Origin: Enoplolaimus lenunculus
Lineage: Eukaryota; Nematoda; Enoplea; Enoplida; Thoracostomopsidae
Direction of reading: 5' to 3'
Assembly (NCBI GenBank): GCA_030248215.1
Contig: JASANG010003184.1
Coordinates: 62,001-126,000 of the forward strand
DNA: 64,000 bases
Both the position numbers and the translations under genes were made by a program. This document shows, piece after piece, positions 43,405-56,515 of the stretch (the stretch's first letter is position 1; each line of letters opens with the position of its first letter). The notes under the pieces were generated by a model, which was not told where the DNA came from, did not search any database, and saw only the letters and a list, made by a program, of their open reading frames with translations.

Positions 43405-44460
43405 AGTTTTCGGATTAAATCGGAAACAAATTTTTTGTTTGCAATAAATTCATTTCTTACACTGCTCATGATTACATTATAGCAAGCATGAAAAAACATT
43501 TTTTGCGGACGAAAATCGAACAAACTAGATCCATGAGCAATTAAAGTACCTTAAAACCGTTGGCGGATTCAAGGCGTTGAGGTCAACAAGGGCTTCACCA
43601 GATAGGTACTGGATATCTAGATATTATATAGATATGAAAAACGCCCAAATATGTATACAAATACATAGCTAGTTCTGTTTGTCTAACAATCTCTGCAAAC
43701 TGCGGAAATTAATTAAAAACTCTAAAACCATCTAGGAATAAAATATGTTTTTTTATGTGTGCGTTTTTGACGCAAAGTAAACAATCAAAAATAAACAAAA
43801 CCGTGGCTTTGTCTGATAAATACCTTGTAGTATTATTTTTAAACTGGCAGCGTAATTTGGAGCTGTTCAATAGTAAAAAGCCAAAGATTCAGTGAGTTGC
43901 TTGTCTTCCTGCAGGTAAACTGCAGGTTAGCGAACAAATTTTTGACGTCGGAAAACGGCTACGCGCTGGTAAAACCAAAATTTCTACGGATAAAGTGTGT
44001 GTATGGGTATAGTTATTTTTGCCCACTTACAACTCCACTTTAAATTCGTCGTTCGATTTTGCCGCAACCTGGAATTCTTACTCGAAAGGCACGAAGTTCT
44101 CTAGAATCAGTGAAGAATGTTTTCCAAACAGAATTGAATTTTTTCAATACAGGTGAATCTTTTTCCGCCAGTGGACGAAGCTTTCTGCAGAGCAGCTACA
44201 CTTTCCCACGGGCTCCAGTAAGTAATTGCAGGTTTGAAAATTTATTATCTTGCAATTAATAATTGGGTATATTATTCAACATGGAGTACAATTGTACTAA
44301 AGACAACTATTTAAATACACTATTGTTGTAAAAGTTCGTCAGGTCGAAAAACAATATCGTCGATGAACTGATCAATCGAATATATTAATTTTGAAGAACG
44401 TTGTAATCATAGTAAAACTTTCAAAACAGCCATAGTTTTGTTCTACACGCATTATTAATA

Positions 44461-44641
44461 ACATACTTGGCCCATGTATAGAACAGGGCCGGATCGTTTT
44501 CCGGAGTGGCTATAACAGGTTCGGTTTAAGCTTTAGACTAATTTTTTGCTTAGGCTTAGGCTTAGGCTAGGCTTAGGCTTAGGAATAGGCTTAGGCTTAT
44601 ACTACTGTTCCGGCCCTGTTCTAGACATGGGCCACATTCGT
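44461..44641. mobile_element. TTAGGC-bearing MITE, compact copy
   Basis: The body is 44469-44633 (165 bp): GGCCCATGTATAGAACAGGG to its reverse complement with one change. The interior is GCTTAGGCTTAGGCTAGGC and further TTAGGC units. Flanks ACATACTT and ACATTCGT share six of eight bases. Very close in sequence to the copy at 9926 apart from repeat number. Confidence 0.88.
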
Positions 44642-46198
44642 AATCAACAAAAAAATTAAAATTCCATTATCAATTTTAACGAGCATAAAAATTTCAATTT
44701 AAATTCCTACCCAACAAGCGAACTCGAAACTTTTCGATTTGTGCACCTGGAAATGCTTAAAACTTAAAAAATAAACCCACTCATTGCTGAACCTAAAATA
44801 AAGCATTTGCTGTTAATCAGTGGAACATTATAAGGGCACAAGGTGTGATAAATATACTACTCTTAAATTACACCTGGTCTCCTGACCTAGGTTGTTATTT
44901 CGTAAATGTATAGGTTATTTTCATAGTTGGCACTGTGGTTGCCAAGGTATTTCAGATTTTGCCAGTAAATCATTAACGTGCGAGGTATTTAGGTTCATTT
45001 GCTGCCTGTTGAGTATAACTTTAGTATATGAAATTACAACTCTTTTGTAATGATTTCAGCAGGGTTTACGCTGTATAAACTCAGTTGGAAACTATTAATG
45101 TTAGGTTGCATTCGCTGACCTGTCAACAGTGCTAAAGGAATATGGCATAAAATAAGCGCTAATAAAAAAATTTTCATTTACAAAATATATTATTTGTAAA
45201 GTTACAAAAGTACTTAGAAATCGCATACAGCAACCTGTGATTATCATTCATTTAAATTGTTTCGTATATCTCACTCATCGTACAGATTTGACCAAAAGTA
45301 ATAATAAGGAAGTTAAAAAACCAGTAGCCAACACAACATTAGATGACAAGATAAATTTCATAAACGCAAGGCGACAGTTTTGCATGACTTTCAAGCCGGA
45401 CTGAAAAATTTTCTATGGGTGAAGACAAAATACTTCCTGGTAGTCCCTTCTATAGCTGTGATGGCACAATTTTGTTGAGTTGATTCAAATTTATATGTTG
45501 AGCAAGTATTAATTTGCTCTTATTCGCGTAAAATGTTTTGGTGCTGTAACAAGTTGTCTCCTTATTTTGCGCTTAATTTATGACAACAGGCATTTTGCAA
45601 GCATCATGTTATGCTCGCATTAATTTGTATTTTTAAGGCACCACATGAAAATTTCTCTCTCGTAATCAACAATTTAATTTTGATTTTTTTCAATTTATAC
45701 ATTTCTACTGCGAAATTCATCTGTTTTATGCCCATATTCACAAATGTGTGTAGCAAGTATAATCAGTTAGCACTAGGTTTTCAAACTTACTAACTATTGC
45801 AGCTGTTCAGTTCACAACTGGTACAGGAATAGAGTAAATCACATGTAAAAAATGTGCTGAATATTAAGCTTCAGCAGTCACTGGCTTGAAAGTTATATGA
45901 CATATAACCAACTGGTGATAGGTGCTACACACATTTGAGAATACGGACCGTAATTTTAGGTATTTTGGTAGTTTTGTCTGTTCTTATCGAAATTAGCCAT
46001 GTCCAAAAAGCAATTTTAGGCCATTTACTATATTTAATTTTAAAAATGTGATTTAATTCAATAACAAAACCCGAACACCAATATCGAACTAATAACCAAA
46101 CAGTAAGTACGCCCGGTTTTATCATTTTTCATTATTGTTTATTTTGCTAATATATATATTTATTTACTTATTCATATATTCATATATGTATATTATAG
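44640..46198. other. No gene seen; one transposon scrap
   Basis: 45370-45450 resembles the GGCCCGTAGC family (GACTTTCAAGCCGGACTG, AATTTTCTATGGGTGAAGAC). The rest is AT-rich with no supported exon. Confidence 0.35.
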
Positions 46199-47509
46199 AT
46201 GGGCACGGGATATCCGGATATCCGGAAATGAAAAATATGCGGATATGTATTCGAAATGAAACGTGTATCCAGATATCTGGATATAAAAACCTTGATTTTT
46301 AAAACTTGCCAAAATTAAAAAAACTTCAGTTTAGCCTGACATTTATCGTTGTATTTTTAAATTATATCTCAAAAGTAGCCCAGCGAAGAATTTGAGTTGA
46401 ATACGCAACATAAAGTACTTAATTTATGGCTTATTGTTGTTCCGTTTAGATAATAAACAGCTTCATTCGTTTGATGGAATAAGATCTTTTTAATAGTGTG
46501 AGTTTTTATTTTTAATCTAAAGCAATTAAAAATTGACAGTAAATTAGGTACGCTAAACTAGCCATACGACACAGAAATTCGACTCAGCGCGCCTCTGTTA
46601 TACAGTTAATACATGAAAAATTGTATACTTCTGAACTTTGGAAAATGTTACATTTTTGGTTCAGCACTAAGTTCATATAAGATCACAAAAAATGAACGCA
46701 TATAGTCAAGTCTTAAAAAATTATAAGCCAAAACATATTAGTAACTTTAAGAGTCCTCAGTGTAAACACAAGTCTAAAACAAAGCCTGAGCGTAGCACAA
46801 GCAAAAAATTAGTCATAAATTTATCCTTACTCTATTACGGTCTAGTGAGAAAGCAGGCACTAGGGGAAACAAGTGACGGCAGGCGGGCGTACGCCACAAA
46901 TTTTTGTGATATAAAATGGTAAGGTTCCTTTCTACCTTACGATTTTTTCGCTCGTAAAATTTGTTTCTAAACAATTATAAAGTCCCTACCTTCCTCAGAA
47001 AATTTTTCAGTAAAAATACGTTTCAAAACAATTACCAGCCGCCCATCAGAAATTTCTGGACCCGCCGCTGAAAGCGGGGCACCACAAAAAGTAAAACGAG
47101 CTGATGTTTGCACGATCTAGCGTAAAGTATATTTCAACGTCTAGAGAAGGGTGACATTCCATAGAATCTCTGTTGCAGTGGTTTAAATCAGACGGAACCA
47201 AACCAAATCAATTCAATTTCACGTGGTCAACGCAAGTTTTTATTAGTCAGTAGCAATCTTCTAAACCAATACCCAGGCCAGAACTATTGAGGCAGTTGCA
47301 GAATAAATAACGATTTTAGAACTGTATGTTTTACGCTCATAACAATCACCTTGTGGGTCAGAGTACTTCCTTTAAAGCAACCGGATAAAACAAGCGCTTA
47401 AGAAACGAAAATTGATGTTCGGAAACTCAAAAACCGCAAAATCGAGTTTCGGATATCCGAAATAGAAAATTTAATTTCGGACATCCGGATATAAATATCC
47501 GATGCCCAT
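46199..47509. mobile_element. 1.3-kb element with GGATATCCGGATATCCGG ends, interrupted by a MITE
   Basis: The left end ATGGGCACGGGATATCCGGA and the right end TCCGGATATAAATATCCG then ATGCCCAT are inverted repeats; the subterminal parts repeat GATATCCGGAAAT-like units. Flanking duplications are not clear. The frame at 46692-46922 shows no recognisable transposase. 46854-47070 is a hAT-like MITE of the GGATCC end family (right end AGAAATTTCTGGACCCGCCG), younger than its host. Confidence 0.65.
46854..47070. mobile_element. hAT-like MITE nested in the 1.3-kb element
   Basis: The right terminus reads TTCTGGACCCGCCGCTG; the left, CAGGCACTAGGGG, is worn. The inner AAATGGTAAGGTTCC and ACCTTACGATTTTTTCG resemble other family members. 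Flanks do not show a clear 8-bp repeat. Confidence 0.55.
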
Positions 47510-47511
47510 TA

Positions 47512-48844
47512 CTTATGTTTATATTAGCAAGTGACCCCAAAAAAATTTGATCCCCAGCGCATAGCGCCATTTAATTATTTTATCCAAAAATGTTCAGCTG
47601 CTGTTGCTTGCGTGTTTAAAGAAAATGCCACAATGATTCGTCGAGTGTCATTAAGAATTATTAATAATAATAATAATAATACTATTAATCTAAACACGTT
47701 ACAATCATTGAAATATTGCATTCCTACAAACACCTACTTACTGTAAAATTACTTCAACCCAATGTAAAGACCCATTCAGAGGTCTAATAATACAACGCGC
47801 GGTTAACGTTTGGAATCGAAACCAAATTATCATCAAGCGGTGCGCCAGTTTATATTTTTGAATTTTTGGTGCATGAAAAATACTGATTTAGTCTGAATTG
47901 AAAATTTGAACACCGGAAGCATTCGATCATTTTAAAATTATCAAAAAACAAATAAATGGTCTACGAGAGGCTAATACTAGCTTAGTCGTAGTTAAATTAT
48001 AGTTTTCGGTAACACAGCCGCAAGAAGTTATTGAAATTCGACCATGGCATCTTACGGGCTAAATATCAATTATGAATGAATAGGCGGCATGATGCTTTTA
48101 ATTAAAATTTAAACATGACCAATGAAAATACAGTACATGGGCCGTATACAAAGTGATAGAAAGATAGCATATATCCGCTCCAGAAATTTTTGGCCAGATA
48201 AGAAAAAGTACTTAGTAGCATTTAGAATAACTTTTTGCATTCTAGCGGTCGCAACATCACAAAATAGTCTCTGGTAATGTATACTTCTTTTTTTCCGATG
48301 GTTTCTATGAAGCAAATTAACCGTAAACGCTTAGTCCGTCGGCAATGGTGCTGAATTTCAACCATTATTCGGGTTCGACGAATCGAACTGTGATAATAAC
48401 CAGTGCAGTTGTGAAATGGACAGAAGCCACGTTTTATGCAGTCTTGTACATTTTCAATTTTCAATAACAAAATAAAATTAATTCGAGCCAAAATTTTTCA
48501 TAGAGACACTCCGCACATTGCTTTTTGCGGCAAAAATTGCTTTGTTGAAACGATGGTTTTTCTAGCTCACACTGCAGTCAAATTATTAAATTTAAAATTC
48601 AGAGCAGTTAAATTATTTCATTTAAAATTTAGATACAAAGTCAAGTTAAATTTTCATTAAAACCAGGGCGGACTCACATCAGAAGCCGATTGGAATGAAC
48701 GTTCGCAATGGATCACTGAACTAAAGTTGCCCACTGTATTCAGTAGGTATATATAAACTGAGTGTCCGTAGAAGGGGGGGGGGGGCAAAAAGGCTTCCGC
48801 CCCCCTAACACAAACTTGAAAACCAAACAAACCAGAAATTCGAG
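47512..48844. other. No gene seen; G run
   Basis: AT-rich sequence with a short AAT microsatellite at 47663-47680 and a G run of about 12 at 48775. No exon with support. Confidence 0.35.
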
Positions 48845-48845
48845 G

Positions 48846-49000
48846 TTAACCCTTTACGACAAAAATTTTTCTACTTGAAAGCCCAAACTATCGAATGGGA
48901 CGTGTATACCACCACCGATCGGCTAGGAAGCGTGAGTTTAAACCACCGGCTTATATACTCTGTGAAGCAGCGTGTAACTTTACTCGCGGCTAATATTATG
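48846..49000 (-). mobile_element. Worn reverse copy of the TTAA-flanked tRNA-bearing element
   Basis: Begins TTAACCCTTT, the terminus of the element at 58127, and on the minus strand contains CGATCGGTGGTGGTATACAC, a diverged version of its tRNA A-box segment, preceded by CGCTTCCTA in the expected order. The far end is not recognisable. Confidence 0.4.
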
Positions 49001-49670
49001 TATCCGCGCAAGTAAAAAACTCAGCTTTTACATGCACCAAACCTTTGAGAGTTAATGTGCAAAACGCCATTGACTAAGTTAGTCAGTGAGCGTTGAAAAA
49101 GCCAAAAGTTCTGTGCTTTACTGGGGTTATAAATTTTGTGTATTCTACTAATGCTTTCATGTATAAAATTCATTGCAACTATAACGCAAACTATATTTAA
49201 GGGCAAATCACCAGCGACCTACTGGTTTAACTTCTGGCGTATATAAAATGTGGATCGTGGTAGAGCTTTTCAGCGTGGGCAAACGCGTGGATAAAAAATT
49301 CTTATTTGCTCGGGTATTAAAGCGCGGTTCGGGTAAAAAATCGATACCCACATGCCACTCTACTGAGAAGGGGTTCGTTAGCTGATTGTTTACGTTTAGT
49401 TAGTGTCTGGACTGTCTTAAAAGTCGTAACTGATTTTTTTCACGCATATCAAATCTAAGACAAAATATCTGTTAAGTATAGTATAGTTTACGGTCTGCAG
49501 GATACACAGCCAAGCGGACATAGATGAACCGAACAGCTTTTATATCGCATGCACGGATACAAGTTTGAAAACAAAATATTGAAATGACAGTTTTAAAACG
49601 CGACGGAAAATGTTATTTTGAAAATAATTTTTAACAAAAACATGGTAAATCGTACATGGGAACCAACAAT

Positions 49671-49859
49671 AAGGGTTGCGCTATACTTTTTCTGACGTGT
49701 GGCACCGTCCGTCACCGTGTGTTATCGTACGCATATAACTCACGTACAATAACGTATGGCAACGGACGGCGCTGTACAGATGACGGACGGTGATGGTCGG
49801 CGCCGTACGAGTGACGTACGGTGACGAACAGCGGCGGACGTCAAGTACAGCGTAACTCT
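49671..49859. mobile_element. GC-rich hairpin MITE, best copy
   Basis: AGGGTTGCGCTATACT and AGTACAGCGTAACTCT bound 189 bp made of ACGGACGG, CCGTCCGTCACCG and GGCGCCGTACG blocks that pair across a short centre with ACTCACGTACAATAACG. The base composition differs sharply from the AT-rich surroundings. Confidence 0.85.
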
Positions 49860-49860
49860 A

Positions 49861-51160
49861 AAGCGTTTTGAAATATGTTGTTTTAAATTTAAGCAGCGTT
49901 ATAAATAGCATTTCAATGTTATCTCAAATGTCGTTAGACTGCAGTCGGGTCTCAAAGACTCAAAAACCAAATGAAATCGGCGAAACCAAAAAAAGATGAT
50001 TGCCCAGAGTATAATCGATCAAAAGCACACTCAAAACGCAGGATGTTATTTTATATCACCTCAAAAAATGAACAAACCAATGACGTTAAAATTGCTTTGT
50101 TGAGTAAATATACTTGGCTAAAAATATTTGTGACTGCACAATTGCTTTATGCTGCACAGTAATGTTTGCTCAACGACCATAGCAATGTTTATTTTTCATT
50201 TTCTTACAGTATCGTTTAAACAGCGGTATGAGATGCACAGCGTGTATTTCAAAAGCAATTTACTATCCTGTACGTTTGTGCATAAAGCATTCTTTTAAGT
50301 TCTGGAGAAATTTATCCATGGATTTATATAATTGTTATAAATAAACTAAAAATCCTGAGTAACATTTGAATTTAAAACGTCGAAAAGACAGATCGAGGCG
50401 GCTAGTGGTCTTGAAGCATACATTCAATGTGCTAGATTATACAGTAAAATTAATATATGTATAAAATTATAATTGTCAAATCATGAAATGGGCTAAATTT
50501 TCAAACTTTTAATTCACTCTCAGATTGTTTCATACAGAAATTTAATTATTCAGATGCAGTACGTAAGAGACAAAATTTAACCTTAAGCAAGCATGGTCAT
50601 TAAACTATTAAGATGCTTGCTTCTAAACATTTTGCGATGTGTGCATGAAACGTTCAAGCATTATCGCCGTTTTACCACAGCAAGTTGATAGTGATCGACG
50701 GACCTACATTTTTTCTGCTTAGAAAAACCTGATGGGCTTTCAGTATGCTTCGTCCTGAAATGCATGTTGTCCCAGTGATTTATTCAAAACGCTATATAAA
50801 ACTATATTTTATGTCAGAAATATATCGCTATTTTTTTTCTAGCAGCATCTTGCAAAACGCGTTTTTGTAAGCGTACAAATAGCGAAATGAATTACTAGCG
50901 TAGCTGAACGCTCAAACGCTTTTTAGCATTTGTCAAAACGCTATTTTAGCATCAATAAAAACGGTTCTCAAAACTCGAAAAGTGGTTTGTATTTTTGACA
51001 CTGGGGTCAATTTCTTATATGAAAATTAATCAGTGGTTTTTGCCTACAGGACAGCCCACATTTTCATGAAAGCAACTTTAGGCGTTTTAATAACTCACGA
51101 CAAGTATACCTAATAACTTATTCATTTTTTGATAAATACAAGTATTAAGCGGAGCTCATC
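49861..51160. other. No supported gene
   Basis: A 63-codon frame starts at 49971 (MKSAKPKKDDCPEYNRSKAH...), with a plausible polar start but no splice signals and a hydrophobic AT-driven end; status undecided. The rest is AT-rich. Confidence 0.3.
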
Positions 51161-51161
51161 A

Positions 51162-51322
51162 GGCCCGTAGCTTAAGGGGGACCAGGGCACTCAGCTCCCT
51201 GCTCTAGAAGAACTTTGTCCCTGCAAGAGAACTTTCGACCTTACTTGTACGTTATCAAAACCCTTGTATGCCCCTCCAGAAAAATTTTCAGCACCACCTA
51301 GCAATGTGAGCTGGCTACGGGC
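51162..51322. mobile_element. GGCCCGTAGC-family MITE, complete copy
   Basis: AGGCCCGTAGCTTAAGG at the left and GAGCTGGCTACGGGC at the right are inverted termini of a 161-bp element with GACCTTACTTGTACGTTATC and CCCTCCAGAAAAATTTTC inside. It defines the boundaries used for the fragments elsewhere. Confidence 0.7.
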
Positions 51323-51770
51323 ATGGACATCACTCTTTCAATTTGCAAACAATATGCAGCCTTTTTGTTTACAGGTATTTGATTGCTAAAACTGAAAACA
51401 TACAGTTTTGGAGTCAATAGCTTAATTAATGAATTTAAGCAGAATTGCTACAACTCGTCTCAAAAGATCAGCGCTGACGCATAAATAATACCTGTAGCTT
51501 TATTCTAAATATGTACCATTACCCTTTGTGACGGTATGTCTGGTAAGTCTAAATGATTATTCATATTACTTGATTGTCTTCAAGCTCAAACTTTTGTGTC
51601 TCGCATAAGCAGCTTTTACCGGTCCGGTGTAAATGACTGACATCATGTTTAATAATTAATTTGCATATGCCTATGACTTATGAGTGTGATTGTTCTCAAA
51701 AATGATAAGCGTAGAAACCAATTTTAACAAGCAGCCCCTAGAAGGGGTCAGGGAGACGGGTACGCACCTG

Positions 51771-51949
51771 AATAAAATATCTTGAAAAGCATCTGTAAGA
51801 TTCCAAATGTGCTTTTTGTCAAGGGAAGAGGTGAAAAACTTTGCGAAAAAGTCGAAGGTAAAGCCAAAGATGAGGCAAAATTTGTGCATAAAACTAAATC
51901 TGCATTGGCTAATTTTAACAGTAATGTGCAAAGTATTGCCAGGAAATTA
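51771..51949 (+). CDS. Candidate terminal exon, amphipathic Lys/Glu/Ala-rich C-terminus
   Basis: An open stretch without ATG ends at a TAA (51947-51949). It encodes IPNVLFVKGRGEKLCEKVEG followed by KAKDEAKFVHKTKSALANFN and SNVQSIARKL, a regular amphipathic helix pattern like late-embryogenesis-abundant or lipid-droplet proteins. Acceptors GAAAAG and TGTAAG are weak, and no upstream partner exon was found. The frame on the opposite strand is a shadow. I give it modest weight only. Confidence 0.25.
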
Positions 51950-52489
51950 TAAGTATTTTTTGAGCAAACTGCACATTTTAAGCCATCATAATTACCCTAA
52001 ATTAAGAAAACAACTCGCTGAAGGGCAAACATTTAATTAAGATACAAAAATTTGTTACTGAAATTGCCGTAACCTCAAATAAAAATTTACAAAGCCAGAG
52101 ACGGAGGTAGATTTTGTGTTGAAGCCAATGGCGGATTTAAAGATTGTACCCTACTAATAACAATTTCGGCATGAAATTGGTTTCTAAAATTTAAATCTAT
52201 AACTTCAAGAGAATGCGTTTATTTTGAAACAAACCATTTTATTTTTTAACTTGGATCGTTTCGTAAAAATCGCTACAAAAAATATAATGGGTGCTTCCAT
52301 TGCTTACATTGTACTTTGGTGTGAATTTGGCTGCAGTTTAAAAACCGACACTTTACTTTTAACATTAGTTGAAAGCCACTCATGGTAGTGCTTGCGAATT
52401 TGATGCAAAAAAGCAAATCAACCGGAGAAACAAGTTATACTGTGAACAGTGTCTGCGCAAATTAAATAGATGAAGAATTGAATTAGGAC

Positions 52490-52650
52490 GGCTGCAACCG
52501 TAGCCAGGTCACCTTGATAGCGTGGCCTAAACAAGTTTTCGAAGGGCGATGACTTATAAACAAAGTAGCAAAAATTTTAGCGCGGGCCAAAAGTTTTCCA
52601 GTGGGCATTGAGCCCTCCTGCCCCCTTTACCATGGACCCGGGAGAGATCT
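52490..52650. mobile_element. GGCCCGTAGC-family MITE, worn copy
   Basis: CAACCGTAGCCAGGTCACC at the left, GATGACTTATAAACAAAG and the C-rich TGAGCCCTCCTGCCCCC inside follow the family's order. The right terminus is uncertain. Confidence 0.45.
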
Positions 52651-52659
52651 TTCAGCCTC

Positions 52660-54460
52660 TTTCGTAGGGCCAAGAAGGAAAAGTACGACATCAATAAAGT
52701 TCAAAGTGATTCATTAAAGAATTTCAAAGTCTAATCATAGAGAAATGTTAGTTTTAGAAAAAGTATGCAAGAAGTAAACTGCATTTCCACGCCCGAACAA
52801 TTAGTTTAGCGAGGTTTTGTATTCTGATATCTCATAGATCCGCTACCATCTGTCAGGCTGTCTTAAACTATGCATAGGCTTTTGCAGCTGTTGGGCGACA
52901 ATTTGCCTTAGATTAGTCTAAAATGGGTTCCGTAACTTCAGCTGCGACTATCAAACCTACACTTATGAAAAGTTATCACTCTATTAAAATTGTCACTTTG
53001 CAACTAAAAACATTATCAGACAGGGTTAACACGCGTTAATTTTCTTTTCAAAATTGTCATACGTTAGCCCTCAAACAATGTGTATATGAACATGATGCTC
53101 TTAGCCACAATTAATTTCACTTAGAATAGCTTGAAAATTTCCACTAAAGATAGCTTAGCCAAAAACAAAAAAGCAGCACCTTAAAGGGTAAGCGAGACGG
53201 CGAGAGAACCAGGGACGTAGCGAAAGGGAACAGGAGGAGAAGGGTGCCGCCACACTGCGACTACGTTCGGCCTGATGCGTAGGCACTCGAAGAAACTCCG
53301 AAATAATTTTTATTAGCTAAACTCCTCACATACGAGCGATGCGTTGTGCAAAAACAATACAGGACGCAACAGAAACGCAAACTTGAGTAAAAAGCACATA
53401 TAATCCAAGTTGTGTTGAATTTCAAATGGAATTCATACCATTTGTGCTACAACGGGCCAATGTATATATAAATTTTGAGCCAGTTTTGTGGCGAAAAAAG
53501 TGACCATATTTAGATGATTGAAAAGAAGACAGTAAAATATAGATATCTGCTGAACCTGTAATTTTTTCCGAGCTGAAACTTACATCACTCAAGCAGCTTA
53601 TTGGGATTGTCTAAAGATTTGTATCCCGGAAATTTCTTATTTTAAACCCACCGTCCGTCACTGTACCACAACACACGTTTATTGTCGCATGTAACAGCAT
53701 ATCAATTTTTACACGAAATTTTATACGCGCGGCGTCGTACGACAGATATAGAGCCACCATTATTCTGGTTTAGTGTAACATCTTTTTTCCAACTTAAACT
53801 GCTCACGTCATTTGACATGATTTCATGGATGTTTAGCTGAATGACGAAATTGCCATGTCATACAATAATGAATGATATCAAAGAGCAAAGATAATATAAA
53901 AAGTATCCGTTAATATCATTAATAGACTTTAAAGAAGATGATAAGTTAATGAAAAACTTTTGCTATAACAAGTTTATTGAACAATTTATCTCACTGACTT
54001 AGCTGTCAATCATGATCTGTATTTTGCGTAAAAATCCAGCATGAATGGTGTTAACAAACAAGCACATAGGTATGATATCAGTTCGCGAGGGTATCATGTC
54101 ACGTAAACGTAAAAAATTTTAACATCTACGATTCAGAAATTACTTTAAAGCCTGTTAAAGGACTGGTTTGCCCGGGTTCACCGGAAATTTCATTAGGCAT
54201 ATATCCTATTTATCACTCTACTTATATACGGCCATGTTGAAAAAGTTTGACATAAGTGAAATATCAACTTTCATAATCTGGAGCAATAGTCAAAAGTTTT
54301 CTTGTTTAACGACCGTTAATGCTGTCTCGGTGGGTGTTATTAAATTAAAGTAGAAATTGGCTGGAAGAAAAATAACCCTACACACGATTTCAACTAAAAT
54401 GAAACGGTTCAATTGATAAAAATTGTATTTTAGAACTTTTTGATTTTTGTCGAAAGTTTC
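52660..54460. other. No gene seen; one GC-rich fragment
   Basis: 53640-53760 contains CCACCGTCCGTCACTGTACC and GCGCGGCGTCGTACGACAG, a worn member of the GC-rich hairpin family. Otherwise AT-rich without supported exons. Confidence 0.4.
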
Positions 54461-54468
54461 CACAATAT

Positions 54469-54634
54469 GGCCAATGTAAAGAACAGGGGCGGAACAGTAT
54501 TATAAACATATTGCTAAGCCTAAGCTTAAGCATAAGCCTAAGACTAAGCAAAGCACAAAAATTAGTCTAAAGCTTAAGCTTACTCTTATCTAGTCCCACA
54601 GAAAAACGTTCCACTCCTGATCTTTACATGGGCC
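54469..54634. mobile_element. TTAGGC-bearing MITE, reverse copy
   Basis: GGCCAATGTAAAGAACAGGG at the left and GATCTTTACATGGGCC at the right are inverted ends. The interior is CTAAGCCTAAGC-type (reverse of TTAGGC) followed by TTAGTCTAAAGCTTAAGC. Flanks show no clear duplication. Confidence 0.8.
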
Positions 54635-55159
54635 GATGATAAACAAAGAAGCTTCTACGAAGCGATGAATGATATAGAAGTTAATAGTTTAAGAGGGCAT
54701 TCACCATCATAGTAAGTTAAGACAGTCGGTTCCATATAATAAGATTATTACTAGCCTAAAACAATAGTTTTCATTAGAGGGGCAAGAAGATTTACAGGTG
54801 GGGGAATGAAGTTTTTTCTACTGCAAAAAACTTCGCTCCCAGTAAAAACAAATAAACCAGTAAAAGTGACTGTTCCGCATCTCGTCTTCTATAGTTTCAG
54901 CCTTCGTGTCTGAACAACTTGATTTTGCGGTTATACCAACCACAAAGAAGCAGAACCTAAAATATTGCCAATTAAATCGCTATTTATCATATCGTTATTG
55001 TTTAAAATGATTTAATTTGAGCAGTGTCGAAATTTAAACCACCTTTTAAGATAGAGTGTACTATGAGCAACTTAGCGCAAACGGTATTTGTGAATTAATG
55101 TACAATGCGCAGTGTTTAATAAATTAAACGTGTATGCGTTGTGCAAAATTACCACACGG

Positions 55160-55586
55160 CTTTGAGGTCACCAGGCTCGAGCGTCGAGTTCCTGTAGCTA
55201 AATTGTGATAGTAAACGCTTCCTATCCAATGTATGAGAGTCGAATCTTGAATTAGAATTATACCCTTCGTTACTAATATATATCTGGTATTGCAACTATC
55301 TGTTGAATTAAACGTTTATTTGTCTTGTATCAAAAGCTTGGGCGATAATGCAAGGTTATACTTAGGAATGTATTTTCAAAACTTTTGTAAATTTTAAAGT
55401 TTCGAACTCAACTTTATTTACTTCTGGAGTCATTTATGCACTACAATTAGGGATAATTGATGAAATCTAATTAAGGTTTAGAGACTATCCGTTTATGGAC
55501 TCGTATTAGGGATACAAACTCATATTGATTGGGAAACAAAATGTGGGCCCACTTCTAATTACACCCTCTTATTCGGGTCACTACAG
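55160..55586. mobile_element. Junction: worn tRNA-bearing element then TA-flanked MITE copy 5
   Basis: 55160-55254 matches the tRNA-bearing element (GGCTCGAGCGTCGAG, TAGCTAAATTGTGATAGT, GAGTCGAATC). From 55255 the TA-flanked family starts internally (CCTTCGTTACTAATATATAT) and runs to its right end TTATTCGGGTCACTACAG at 55586, followed by TA. The left end is missing. Confidence 0.6.
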
Positions 55587-55589
55587 TAC

Positions 55590-56218
55590 AACCTTTTACA
55601 CGTACATTACAAAACAAGTTAAAAATGGAAGATTTTGGTTAAAATCAATTCGTAAAAATCAACGCGCTGACCGTGAACATTATACTAAGTCTTAGACATA
55701 TCGTGAATTAAAATAAAGCTGTTGTCAACAGCCCAAAATAAAATTTAAGGCCAATGTAGTAGTGTTTGGTGCATACAAAATAAGCCCGTCTAATTAAATT
55801 GCCAAAAGCCACCAGAGGTTTGATGACGTTTAATCTGCGACAGCTGTGGTTGTTATTTTTTCACCAGATGCTAATCACAAATTCGCTTAAAACAAACGCT
55901 AAGTGTAATTCTAGGTTGGGTGTAATTTATATGTTTAGATTTTAGAGCGAAACAAGTATTTAGAAATTAAATTTTTATGCTTTCTGTTTTAAGTAACTCG
56001 GATTACAAAATATAGCAGACGACAAAATTTTAGGGTATTACAGGACATTAAAAATACTTGAGAATTATGTTGAAATTTACTATTTCTTAGTTTATAAAGC
56101 GTTTAATCAACATTTAGCTTTAAGCATTTTTAAGAACTTTCTAGAATTACAAGCTTGAAAATTCTTCAGTTTATAAGCACACTCGTTAAATTTAGCTAGA
56201 ATTGTTTGAATTCGCTTA
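55590..56218. other. No gene seen
   Basis: AT-rich sequence with neither exon nor repeat that I can support. Confidence 0.35.
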
Positions 56219-56515
56219 AAGCCTTATTCACACGTGCAAGTTTTGCAGCAAAATCCTGCTCGTACAACTTGGATATGCAAGTTTGGGCACAAGGCACGTT
56301 TGAAGTTCTTGCAGGTGCAAATTATTTATTGGAATACATGTCATTTAATTCAGTTCGCACTTGAGAACGTAGTTGCTTGCCGCTTGAATTACTTGCACCT
56401 GCAGTTTGATTAGTCGATCGGAATGTTTATTTGAAAATGCTTGCAGCTGCAAGTATTTCGTACAAGTTACAGATGCGAGTTCTCACTGAAAAAACTTGCA
56501 CGTGAGAATGGGGCT
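56219..56515. mobile_element. MITE, AAGCC...CACGTGCAAG family, complete copy
   Basis: AAGCCTTATTCACACGTGCA at the left and TTGCACGTGAGAATGGGGCT then T at the right are inverted repeats bounding 297 bp. The interior carries many TTGCAGCTGCAAG, CTTGCACCTGCAG and GCAAGTT words, i.e. a lattice of short palindromes. It provides the reference for the copy at the window start. Confidence 0.75.

Noticed and set aside
44044-44212. Ser/Phe-rich open stretch ending at a good donor (GTAAGTAATT)
   Set aside because: No ATG and no convincing acceptor upstream; no matching exon nearby.
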